From the NCBI GenBank assembly GCA_958510875.1, contig OY294067.1, positions 273,712,742 to 273,776,741 on the forward strand: 64,000 nucleotides of DNA, in the 5' to 3' direction. Source of the DNA: Endomychus coccineus (taxonomy: Eukaryota; Arthropoda; Insecta; Coleoptera; Endomychidae). The stretch's first letter is position 1. Every line of letters starts with the position of its first letter. Under the pieces are notes generated by a model, which was given only the letters and a program-made list of their open reading frames with translations, searched no databases and was not told where the DNA came from. Below, piece by piece: positions 46,110 through 54,720 of this stretch. Both the position numbers and the translations under genes were made by a program.

Positions 46110-46590
46110 CGAAATGATAAATAAAACTACTTTGTTTTTACTATCACTGATATTTAATATAGTCGTTACTATAGTTTCAACACTAAACGTGTCATCTTCA
46201 GACGAAAAATGAATTTAACAAATATTATATCTACTATATATAGGTTAGAGAAGGATTACAAACAAATTATATGGCTATAGGAAATAGTTCTAGGAAGAAC
46301 CAGAGAGGGGTAAGGTGATAAGGTAATTTCGTGAGGACCTTAGTGGTGCGGGTATATTTACTACGGACTTTAAATACGAAAATCAGGTTATTAACAGATT
46401 GAAGAGATTACTGTAATATAAATCTAGTTGATCGTTTAGGATCTTATTATCATACATCTTCATTCTTTTGAAAATTTCCATTGACTCTAATATATTCAGT
46501 TTTGAAATTTTATTTTGACTATGTAAAATTTGGACATTATTCAAATTAGGAAAGGCCTGTTTCTAAAATATGATTTGCAAATGAAGAATC
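46110..46590 (-). mobile_element. PLE 3' end (family 1)
   Basis: Minus-strand copy related to those at 49905-51290. At its upstream edge (46590) the frame has the end of a PLE endonuclease tail (TTAGAAACAGGCC-like, ADH-L-TGH region). It is followed by a 3' non-coding part with ATTAGAGTCAATGG/ATTCAGTTTTGAAAT blocks shared with 50330-50400, ending in a hammerhead-like motif and flanking GATAGTTTATCATTTT. A LINE fragment abuts at 46598. Confidence 0.75.
46162..46206 (-). ncRNA. hammerhead-ribozyme-like motif, best copy (PLE family 1)
   Basis: Minus strand: helix I 5' strand UCGU, core CUGAAGA (fits CUGANGA), one extra U, stem II GACAC-GUUUA-GUGUU (last pair G-U), GAAAC, loop UAUA, G, UA, then the helix I 3' strand ACGA, which pairs perfectly with UCGU. 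All conserved hammerhead positions are present except the single inserted U before stem II. Helix III is very short, which is known for PLE hammerheads and may need dimer formation. Confidence 0.65.
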
Positions 46591-46597
46591 GGGGATA

Positions 46598-46860
46598 CTT
46601 CTGTTTTCTTCGGGTGTAGTCTTATCGTCTCCTATATGTCCTACGACCAACCGTGTATGCCGTGCACTGACACAGCACATGCATAGGTGTCTCATCTTCC
46701 ACGCCGCAACCCCTGCAAGTGGGCTGATCTACAAGTCCCATCGTGTAGAGGTGTTTGTTGCATGGGGCGTGTCCGGTCGGGAATGCAAGAAGATTCCGTA
46801 TTTCTTGTCTGCTGAACGTCAGCAGATTTTTCATTCGTTGCCTGTACTAAACGGGAGATC
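46598..46860 (-). pseudogene. LINE C-terminal Cys/His fragment
   Basis: The minus strand encodes LLTFSRQEIRNLLAFPTGHA, NKHLYTMGLVDQPTCRGCGV and EDETPMHVLCQCTAYTVGRR. This is the C-terminal knuckle with all Cys/His in place, closely related to the plus-strand copy at 12930-13990. It ends at the PLE at 46590. Only about 70 codons remain open. Confidence 0.85.
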
Positions 46861-47100
46861 ATGATATTTTATCCATTTTTCCTCCTCTTTCAAGACTATG
46901 TTCTCCTCTGCCGGAGCAGAGAATTCGATGACATGCATAGTCTTGCTCAATTCATCGAGGAGAACAACGTCAGGTCTATTTGCTTGTCTGAACCTGACGG
47001 TCGGAAACGGGTAATTTCAATAGATCTGGGATTTTTCGGATTCGATATTTTCTGGTATGTTAGACAGCACCTGCTCTTGGTCCATTCCATACGAGTGCCT
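46861..47100 (-). pseudogene. retroelement C-terminal fragment of another type
   Basis: The minus strand reads RFRQANRPDVVLLDELSKTM and HVIEFSAPAEENIVLKEEEK, then WIKYHDL. This NRPDivl.d...k...iidvaxPxdeNi..ke.eKi.KY.dL block is a C-terminal region seen in several non-LTR-type reverse transcriptases. It is followed directly by the LINE fragment on the same strand, so either two insertions abut or the family carries both parts. A stop precedes the block. Confidence 0.6.
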
Positions 47101-47334
47101 CAGTTGGTAATACAGCACCCGTAAGGCTGACAACAGGATCAGAACATGGATTGTGAAAATCGAACATTAATATTAATATCCATATATATTTCCATTCATT
47201 CGTGGGTAACAATTAAATTTCTATGAAACAGTATGATTCCAAAAAAAAAGCTTATTCCATATTTAAATACAACATTTCGATACCCCAGGAGTCTTTCTAA
47301 TTAAGAAGGTAAAATTTAAAAAACATTTTTTTTT

Positions 47335-47720
47335 TAAGTAATGTTTTTCCAATATTTGTTGATGATATTATCACTATAGTTCCTGATAACAAAATTGAAT
47401 ACTTCTTACAAAAGTTCAATAGTTTTCACTCTAAATTGCAATTTATAAATTCGAACAAAATAGTAAAATTTGTATTTCAGATTTAACAATTATTAGACCT
47501 TACAATACGAATTGCTTACTCACGAAATAGCATACTAGTCTGGACGTTACCAACATATCACTACAAATCAACCTTAACAATTAGACTTTAAAAAAAAAAG
47601 TACTCATCGATCTAGCATTAATTTTAACTCCACCTATATATAGAATTAGTACCTTAAATAAAGCACAAAAATACGTAGTCGAGAATGGTTGTCCTTTAAT
47701 TAATCAATAAAATTTCATAA
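47335..47720 (+). pseudogene. PLE reverse transcriptase fragment
   Basis: The plus strand encodes FPIFVDDIITIVPDNKIEYF and LQKFNSFHSKLQF, a PLE RT motif C (VDD, where YVDD is usual) and the helix after it. A frame change leads to PTYHYKSTLTI-like text and later NKAQKYVVENGCPLINQ, the PLE block before the endonuclease (L..NGYP). Poly-A interruptions and frame changes make it non-coding. Confidence 0.75.
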
Positions 47721-49257
47721 AATTGTATTCTATAATCAAAGAAACAAATATTAACAAACTGAACATAAGTTGTTTAATTAGTTAGATTATGAAAAGGAAG
47801 AAAAGTGATGTTTCCAAAATGGAACACCAAGTACATTACTGTATTTTCAATAGTTTCTTTATGTATACATAACATATCACATGATATATCTTCGAAATTT
47901 TAATCAGAATTAAGAGATAAAAATTAGGCTCTACCATTCAATAATGTCAAGTGAATCAACATAATTTATTTTTGAGACACATAAAATAAGTTTCAAAAAA
48001 AGGGAATCAAAATTAAATGTCAAAATATCAACATTTTAGAAGAATTTGCTCAAATTCTTACGTTATCGCTGTTAAATCTGGAATATGAATATCAATCACA
48101 TCATTCACATCAAATGAAATTGACGAAAATATATCTATTATATAAAAGAATACGGAAAAACTTAACGTCATTCATCTAACAAACTGAATGTTACATAGTT
48201 TTAAATATGGAGTTGTATCAATTGATAGGTAGGGGGAAGGCTAAGTGTTAAATAATCCCCAAAAATGTTCCAGAACACTGTAGTTCGCGTGATTAGTTTC
48301 CGAGAGTATTAAGCACTAAGCCTCTTCCTACACCAAAAACTACGCACTGGTCCAAAAAAGTGCTTTCACGAGCACTAAGCACACTGCTTTGGGACAGCTA
48401 CGCTCTCCCTAATATGAAAGCACCCCGAAAACTATTAAATAAGGCGATAGTGATAAACCAGAATTCTATTAAATTATATTATCAGCAGGGATAGACCGTC
48501 ATCGGCATAGAATGGGTTTGAATAAGGACGTTATTGTGATAGATTTAAGATATCCCTAATTTGCAGGCTGCATTTCTCGCTTCTCTATGTAGTCGGGAAT
48601 AGTAAATGGTCACTGAAACTCGCTACGGTTCGTTATAAGTTGCCAGATTGAACGAACCGCAAGAAAGTTTGTGTGGCTTGTGTAGAATCGGTCTTGTTAC
48701 TAATACAAATTATACTCTAATTCGACATTTAACTTACGGTCTATATTTCTATATATTTTATTCGTGAATAAATGTTTCTCGACGTCGAGATATATACAGA
48801 ATTTTCAATCAAAGCTCTAATATTTGATCCAAAACTCTGAGAGCGCATTCGGTTCGTTCCATTTTGGTGATTATCATTCTCCTTTTGCTCCTTGAATATT
48901 GAGCATAAATAATTAATGAAGAAGCTGTATTATATGTCAGTAACGTAATGGATGTTTGATTAACTAGAAAATAAAGTCGGGTTGAGATATTTTTCTATTT
49001 GTCTTATTACTTCAAGATATGCTACTCACAGTTTCTGTATGAAATGTAAAGCTATTATAATAGTACTCACTAAAGCTACTGTACAGTTCAAGAAAGATGA
49101 CCAGTGAGAAGACTGTCAAGAATGTCAAATGCGGTCCACAATAGCTACATAGTGTATACTACTTGTTTGTTCATACTCCATTTTCTAATGATGAATAAAT
49201 CGTGTCAATTGAAACGTGCATTCCAATGATTACCGATATTATCAGTGCATCGTGATA
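47721..49257. other. no gene recognised
   Basis: AT-rich unassigned sequence, with no open frame of note. Confidence 0.35.
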
Positions 49258-49430
49258 TTATACTCTTCGCGACGAAGTCGGAAAAGTAAATTGCATTTAC
49301 TCAAGTTATTTCTAAAATCGTTAAAAAAATCCTATAGAAGAATCCCTGCACCATAGGATTCTTCATCAAATTTAACGCAACTTTGAAACAATTCTGCTGT
49401 CTTTTTGGATGTCCGTCACGAAATTTATCT
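49258..49430 (+). repeat. dispersed repeat, mate at 19385
   Basis: Second copy of the segment at 19385-19556, same strand, with AAATTGCATTTACTCAAG, TTATTTCTAAAATCGTTA and GTCCGTCACGAAATTT blocks. No coding. Confidence 0.7.
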
Positions 49431-49724
49431 ACACGATAACTCAAAAAACGGAAGGTCCTAACATATTAAAATTTTGAAAAAATCGTTTGCTGTTCGGTGA
49501 AGCCTATTTATTTTTCAAGAAAATCGTGTAATAAACACACCGTTTTCTGAAGGGTTGAATATTTGTAAAATCACAATTCACAAACTATACATCGAATCGA
49601 TTCAAAACTTCAACACAAAATTCAATTTAATTAAAAACTTTCACATTTCAACAAAATGGTTCAACAACATTAACAATCGAAGTAATCTTGAATTCACACC
49701 GTACATTAGCTGCTTATAACAAAC

Positions 49725-49796
49725 GGCTATGTAGTCTAGGGGCTAGGATGCTCGGTTCCTACTCAGTATGATTGGGTTCAATTCCCAAAAACGGAT
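49725..49796 (+). pseudogene. tRNA-Glu-like pseudogene
   Basis: GGCTATGTAGTCTAGGGGCT begins a cloverleaf-like unit, with A box TAGTCTAGGGG and B box GGTTCAATTCC, and the T arm TTGGG/CCCAA intact. The D arm resembles tRNA-Glu. The acceptor ends (GGCTATG and AAACGGA) do not pair, the anticodon stem is poor, and the loop would read CCT. A T run follows, as for a Pol III terminator. A decayed tRNA copy or SINE head, not a working tRNA. Confidence 0.6.
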
Positions 49797-49953
49797 CTTT
49801 TTTCTTAAACAACTTTTTTTTTTTTAAATCATTAATTTGAATACCATTTTTTAGTTGTGTGAAGATGAAATAAATAAAATCGATGGTGGAAGCCTCTAGT
49901 TTATGGTGATTTATCATTTTGATTATATGAAAGAGTAACTACTTTGTTTTCTA

Positions 49954-49992
49954 CCACTATAGTTTCAACACCGAAGTGCCATTATCAAACAA
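49954..49992 (-). ncRNA. hammerhead-like motif, degenerate (PLE left arm)
   Basis: Minus strand: UUGAUAA (core changed at C3 and G8), extra U, stem II GGCAC-UUCG-GUGUU with a UUCG tetraloop, GAAAC, UAUA, G and UG. Same architecture as 46162-46206 but the core and cleavage dinucleotide are changed. Confidence 0.4.
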
Positions 49993-50106
49993 TTAGAAAA
50001 TTATGAAGATACAATGAAACAGTTCAAGTATAAATAGAGTACAGTAAAGTAGGGTTGAGATTAAGGGATCGACGGAAATTCCAAAAACAGGTAGATCCTA
50101 GGAAAG

Positions 50107-50296
50107 TACAGTATTACATAGTAAACATAGCAACAATTTGTGAATTAGTCTGATTATAATTTAATATTCTAAGAATTATTCAAAGAGCGGTTTGAAAGAC
50201 AGTACAGTATTACATAGTAAACAAGGTAACAATTTGCGAATTATAGTGATTATAATTTAATATTCTAAGAATTATTCTAAGAGCGGTTTGAAAGAC
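50107..50296 (-). repeat. tandem duplication, two 95-bp units, left arm
   Basis: Two head-to-tail units share AGTACAGTATTACATAGTAA, ATTATAATTTAATATTCTAA and GCGGTTTGAAAGAC. The same duplication is found in the right arm, so it predates the inverted pair. Confidence 0.85.
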
Positions 50297-50924
50297 ACAT
50301 GAAAAGATCACTAACTGATCATTGAGGATAATTTTATTACAGTTTTTGAGACCTTTATAAATCTCTATTGATTCTAATGTATTCAATTTGAAACCTCTGG
50401 TTTGGTTATGTAAAATGCTTAGATTGCTTAGGCTATCTAAATTAGGGGAATTATGACCAGTTTGTAAAGTCTAAACGAGCGAAAATGTTCTCCGTATCTT
50501 AATTTGAAATAACGACAAGTTCTACCTATATAAAAGTCATCACAGTCTGGGCAAATCATCTTATAAACTCCAGGTTTTCTATATTTATTGATTTTGTCTT
50601 TGGCGTTGTATATAAGATGATTTGCCCAGACTGTGATTACTTTTATATAGATAGAATTTGTCGTAATTTCAAATTAAGATACGAAGAACATTTTCGCTCG
50701 TTTAGACTCAACAAAACTGACTCAACCTTTGCTGATCATTTTTTACAAACTGGTCATAATTTCCCTAATTCAGATAGCCTAAGCATTTGACATAACCAAA
50801 CCAGAGGTTTTAAATTGAATACATTATAATCAATAGAGATTTATAAAGGTGTCAAAAACTCAATATCCTCAATGATCAGTTAGACCTATATCAAAGTGAT
50901 CTTTTCATGTGTCTTTCAAACCGC

Positions 50925-51107
50925 TGTTAAAATAATTCTTAGAATATTAAATTATAATCACACTAATTCACAAATTGTTACATTGTTTACTATGTAATAC
51001 TGTACTGTCTTTCAAACCGCTCTTTAAATAATTCTTAGAATATTAAATTATAATCACACTAATTCACAAATTGTTGCTATGTTCACTATGTAATACTGTA
51101 CTTTCCT
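50925..51107 (+). repeat. tandem duplication, two units, right arm
   Basis: Mirror of 50107-50296: two units with TTCTTAGAATATTAAATTAT and ACTATGTAATACTGTACT blocks. Confidence 0.85.
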
Positions 51108-51215
51108 AGGATCTACCTGTTTTCGGAATTTCCGTTGATCCCTTAATCTCAACCCTACTTCACTCTACTCTATTTATACTTGAACTGTTTCATTGATTTC
51201 TTCATAATTTTGTAA

Positions 51216-51258
51216 TTGTTTGATAATAGCACTTCGGTGATGAAACTATAGTTACGTT
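51216..51258 (+). ncRNA. hammerhead-like motif, degenerate (PLE right arm)
   Basis: Plus strand: UGU, UUGAUAA, stem II with CAC-UUCG-GUG, GAAAC, UAUA, GUU, ACG. Helix I (UGU with ACG) pairs over three bases including a U-G. Core bases C3 and G8 are changed. Confidence 0.45.
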
Positions 51259-51654
51259 TTACGTTATTATTAATAAAAGTGGTACAGAAACAAAGTAGTT
51301 ATTCTTTCATATAATCAAAATGAAATAAATGATATATTCCATCATCTTTATTTAGATGCGAAGAGTGTCTTATAGAAAGTGGAACAATCATATGAAAATC
51401 AGTACCCAAATCAAATGATTTGCCAGAAAGGAAATTATGTAAAGATCCCTTACTCAAATCAGAATAAGTATAGCAAATTCTTGAGAGGATATGAAGCACT
51501 AGGTCATATCTCTTCAGTCTTTAATGATGTTTCAAGGACCCAAGACTGTTTTTATCTACTTCATCAGGGCTCGAGGAAACAAACAAGCACAACTACCAAG
51601 CTAAGGGTTAGTATTCGATGGGTCGGCGAAATTAGAAAGCAGTAGAATAGACAT

Positions 51655-52210
51655 AAAATGCGTCATTAAAGGTTGCATAATACGTTTTCGTCATAATCAA
51701 TTCAGAAGATTATGGGCGATCTGCCACCACATACAGTGCAGCAAAATACATCATTCCTAAATAGTGCAATTGATTTCGGTGAGAATCTTTTTGAAAAGAT
51801 GGTTCTAGAAGATCCAGAAAAATATTGAAAATATATTTTGCCGTAGCTATGTTTCGAAACCAACAGCAGCGGCATCTATTGCTGGTTTTAAAAGATGTAT
51901 GCCCCCCCGTAGGAGTAAAATATCAAATATATATCCAGATAACGCCACCAATTTCACGGGAGGTTCAAGAGAGTTATTGAAACAGTGTAACAAATCTCAG
52001 TTGTACCCATTAACATCAATATTAAGTGAAGAAAAAATAGATTGGCATTTCATTCCTCCCCGAACTCCGCACTTTGGAGGATTGTGGGAGGCAGCCATCA
52101 AATCAGTAAAGATTCATATTAACCGAATTGTGCAAAATGCACACCCAACTTTCATTGAGTTGAACAGAAACAAAGCATTATGGATCTTGTTCAATCAAGA
52201 ATTTGCCTGA
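51655..52210 (+). pseudogene. BEL/Pao LTR retrotransposon integrase fragment
   Basis: Integrase joins element DNA to the chromosome. The plus strand first gives MGDLPPHTVQQ..FLNSAIDF, as in the block before the catalytic core (MGdLP..Rv...F...GvDyaGP). After frame changes it reads PTAAASIAGFKRCM, ISNIYPDNATNFTGGSREL and EKIDWHFIPPRTPHFGGLWE with AAIKSVKIHI. These are the core blocks SDNATNFxGA and FIPPxAPHFGGLWEAAVKSVK typical of BEL/Pao. The Asp of the core is present; the first catalytic Asp region is lost. No LTR, gag or RT was found nearby. Confidence 0.85.
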
Positions 52211-52435
52211 ATAACTTGTAGTATAAAATATTAACGTTTTGATTAAGAAGTGCACTCCACTACTCGACTGTAGTAATCATTTTTACGTTGACGCACTGTC
52301 ATAATGGAAATAAAATAGTATCGTAAGTGACAAAAACAGAATAGTAACGGACTAGATGTTTGTAGCGTTTACGATCATCTGTCAGTAGCATATTGGCGTT
52401 TACGATAAAATATAATAATATTGGAATTATTTTTT
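52211..52435. other. no gene; short repeat
   Basis: A GTAG..GCGTTTACGAT string occurs twice (about 52362 and 52386). No coding. Confidence 0.4.
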
Positions 52436-52800
52436 GGCGTTCTAGGCGGTTTTTTGCAATTCACAAGAAAAAACTGTGCATTCTATAGTCAAAATAAAGG
52501 AACCAACTTTTGAAGACCGAAGATCTTCATATCTTTTTTGCCCCATAATTTATTCTTCTGTGATGCGCCATTTAGTCGCTAGGACCCGCCGTAAAAAATG
52601 TATATATATATTGTACCTACTTTTCCGGCAATTTTTTTGTATTTCACGTGAAAATATGGATTTTGGTGAAAACTTTCAGGAGAGAAAAGTTGTAGAGCGG
52701 AAACTTTCCTATTTTTATGTTGCAGAAGTTTTTTCTGAAATAGTTTCTCCGCTAGAACGCGCCGTAGAAGCTTCGTGGCTATAAATAATCAGCTTTTTAG
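52436..52800 (+). repeat. left arm of a 340-bp inverted repeat
   Basis: This matches the reverse complement of 54360-54720: GGCGTTCTAGGCGG, AACTGTGCATTCTAT, TGTGATGCGCCATTT, CCGCCGTAAAAAA, CCGGCAATTTTTT, AAAGTTGTAGAGCG and AATCAGCTTTTTA in the same order. The left copy is also bounded inside by CCGCTAGAACG, an inverted relative of its own start. The two arms frame the EEP nuclease region and may be long terminal repeats of one element. Confidence 0.8.
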
Positions 52801-52956
52801 GCAATTTTTCACATTTTGATTTGGATTCTTCTGATGATGTGGTAGAAGAAGAGATTGAAGTTTGCCTTGATGTTGATCTGAGCTTGCTGAATAATCCACT
52901 TGAAGCATCATCGTCAGAAGAAGAAGTATATAGCGCAAGTAGCGACGAGAATATAT
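52800..52956 (+). CDS. short acidic open frame (unknown)
   Basis: A frame without its own start codon opens right after a good 3' splice-site-like CTTTTTAG. It encodes GNFSHFDLDSSDDVVEEEIE, then VCLDVDLSLLNNPLEASSSE and EEVYSASSDENI before a TGA. The strong Asp/Glu/Ser content is unlike the AT-rich surroundings. An AATAAA lies near 53007. It could be the last exon of an element protein; no family recognised. A longer overlapping minus-strand frame is probably its shadow. Confidence 0.35.
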
Positions 52957-53169
52957 GAATGTGAAAAGAGGAAAGACTGCATAAAAATGTGATTATTATT
53001 ATGTGCAATAAAAAAAATATAACAAAGGTATCATTTTTTTGCAAAAATATGATTATTTAGTATGTTAATAAGAACATTATTCCCTTGTATTTTTCAACAA
53101 AAATTGATAAATAAGACTCTGAATAAAAAAAAAAAATAAAAAAACGTGTGGCACTCTTGGACTGCCGCG

Positions 53170-54245
53170 GTAAAGCTATTGCATAGCATTTTTTATCAAC
53201 TTGTGCAATTATAATTATTTATTTTTTTTTTTTTTATACAGTATTTTTTTTCTTTGATATTAATTCAAGTTACAATTTTTGAGCGTGGTGACCGATAAGA
53301 AAACAAATTTTTTTCTTTTATTGAATAAATGAGAAGTTAATATCGTTTAAAATATTTTTATTATCTTACAATACATGTAGGTTATTCGAGAATTTTTATC
53401 ATTGAAACTATAGGTTTATGGTAACTGAAGTAAGAAACAAAGTTTGAGACTTGATATCCTCTAAATATCTGGGAAATACCGCGTCAATGGTGGTCCCATA
53501 TTTTGTTGTGGATTCTTGTGGATCATTATTCATTTTCAAATTCAATTTTTCCGAAAGAAAAGTTGTCAACCGCTCTGATTTTTTATCAGCGGAGTTGATG
53601 TTGAAATCGCCCGCCAAGATAAGTGGAAATTTATTACCATTTGTACCAAGTATTTTCGACCCTTCTTCAGTGTACTCCAGTAAAGTGCGATGAATAAAAT
53701 GCTCTACCTCGTCCAATTTTGGATTCGGATAAATGTAAATTGCTACCATGACTATGTGTAGGCCATGTCCAAGTTTGCATAAGCACGCACAAATATCTCC
53801 AACAAATGAGCGCCTAACATTAACATCGCTAACGTGTGCAATATTTATTCCAATATTCGGAGTCATAATATTAGTAACATTATTATTATTTTGGTAAATA
53901 GCTACCACACCTTTTGGAACAGTATCTACAACAGTATATATACCTACATGTATACTTACGGGGCGCACATGCAGTGAGTGTGGCATTATGAAGATATGAT
54001 AGATACCTATACACCTAAATACTTTCTCACAAACAGCTGCTTACATATTCGTCCGATTTCGAAGCAGCTCGTCTCGATCCGTGCGAGCTTCGTACAGTCG
54101 TACCATATACATACACGTTAAGCGAACGCTCGGCCGAGCTACCTGGTAGGCGGAGGGGGGGTGTTAGGTTATTTTCGTTACGGAATTTCTTGATTCGGTC
54201 GCCGCGCTCAAAACCCGCAATAAAAGCTATGCAATAGCTTAAAAA
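53170..54245 (-). mobile_element. possible helentron-like segment
   Basis: Both sides of the EEP frame carry a similar hairpin: AAAGCTATTGCATAGCATTT at about 53173 and AAAAGCTATGCAATAGCTTA at about 54226. Each is preceded by a GCGGTAA/GCAATAA-like string. Helentrons are known for short subterminal inverted repeats and a nuclease gene, which fits. No Rep or helicase motif is present. The segment sits inside the longer inverted arms at 52436 and 54360. Confidence 0.45.
53408..53986 (-). CDS. EEP-type endonuclease domain of a mobile element
   Basis: A 192-codon frame starting at 53986 (MPHSLHVRPVSIHVGIYTVV). It includes NNNNVTNIMTPNIGINIAHV, HIVMVAIYIYPN (the strand before the active site), FPLILAGDFNIN (the D-x-N motif of exonuclease-endonuclease-phosphatase enzymes) and STTKYGTTIDAVFPRYLE (T.IDxVF strand). 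The final His motif reads SYFSYHKP in the next frame near 53420, so one base shift cuts off the end. Such domains occur in LINE proteins and in Helitron2/helentron or PIF1-helicase-linked elements; the wording here is closer to the latter. It may function after cutting DNA. The N-terminal part of the domain is missing. Confidence 0.7.
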   Translation of the reverse strand: MPHSLHVRPVSIHVGIYTVVDTVPKGVVAIYQNNNNVTNIMTPNIGINIAHVSDVNVRRSFVGDICACLCKLGHGLHIVMVAIYIYPNPKLDEVEHFIHRTLLEYTEEGSKILGTNGNKFPLILAGDFNINSADKKSERLTTFLSEKLNLKMNNDPQESTTKYGTTIDAVFPRYLEDIKSQTLFLTSVTINL

Positions 54246-54279
54246 GGAAAAAAAAAATAATCGAAATTGTAAAACTAAA

Positions 54280-54720
54280 ATGAGGAATTTCCCGTACTAC
54301 AACTTTCCTCTCTTGATAATTTTCGACAAAATTAGTATTTCACACTGAAAATATGAAAAATCATTTAAAAAGCTGATTATCTTCAATCGCGCATCTTTTA
54401 TGGCGTTCTAGCGGTGAAAATACCCAAATTGAAAAAAAAGTCTTGGAATGTGAAAAATTTTTCGCTCTACAACTTTACTCCCCTGATAATTTTCATGTAA
54501 AATGCAAAAAATTGCCGGAAATGTGCAATATGTAAATTTTTTTTTACGGCGGGCCCTATAGGCAAAATGGCGCATCACACGAAAATACATGACTGGACAA
54601 AAAAAATGTGGAAATGTTATGATCTTCAAAAGTCGATTCTTGCATTTTGCCCATAGAATGCACAGTTTTCTGGTGAATTGCAAAAACTCCAAAAAATGTA
54701 TATACCTATATATCTTAAAA
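54280..54720 (-). repeat. right arm of the 340-bp inverted repeat, partly doubled
   Basis: The 54360-54720 part is the reverse complement of 52436-52800 with moderate divergence. A further partial unit precedes it: TACAACTTTCCTCTCTTGAT at about 54299 repeats as TACAACTTTACTCCCCTGAT near 54470, so this arm was extended by a tandem copy. Confidence 0.75.

Larger units (their letters stand above)
49905..50606 (-). pseudogene. PLE copy, left arm of inverted pair (family 1)
   Basis: Minus-strand Penelope-like fragment. From the centre outwards it encodes KDKINKYRKPGVYKMICPDC and DDFYIGRTCRYFKLRYGEHF, the GIY-YIG endonuclease with GVY, CPxC and YIGRT all intact, followed by RSFRL and a deletion relative to the other arm. 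Next comes a 3' non-coding part with a tandem duplication (50107-50200 and 50201-50296) and a hammerhead-like end at 49954-49992. Confidence 0.9.
50607..51290 (+). pseudogene. PLE copy, right arm of inverted pair (family 1)
   Basis: Plus-strand mirror copy. It encodes VYKMICPDCDYFYIDRICRN, FKLRYEEHFRSFRLNKTDST and FADHFLQTGHNF, the GIY-YIG endonuclease to its end. The YIGRT of the left arm is YIDRI here, so the left arm is better preserved at the active site. The frame stops at 50788. The 3' part (with the same tandem duplication, 50925-51107) ends in a hammerhead-like motif and CTTTC..AATGATA flank. The two arms meet at about 50607, head to head, so the region is a near-palindrome of about 1.3 kb. 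Confidence 0.9.

Noticed and set aside
49725..49796. A working tRNA gene
   Set aside because: The acceptor stem does not pair and the anticodon stem is poor; called a pseudogene instead.
53409..53425. GAAACTATAG near the end of the EEP frame as a hammerhead
   Set aside because: No CUGANGA core or stem II upstream on that strand.
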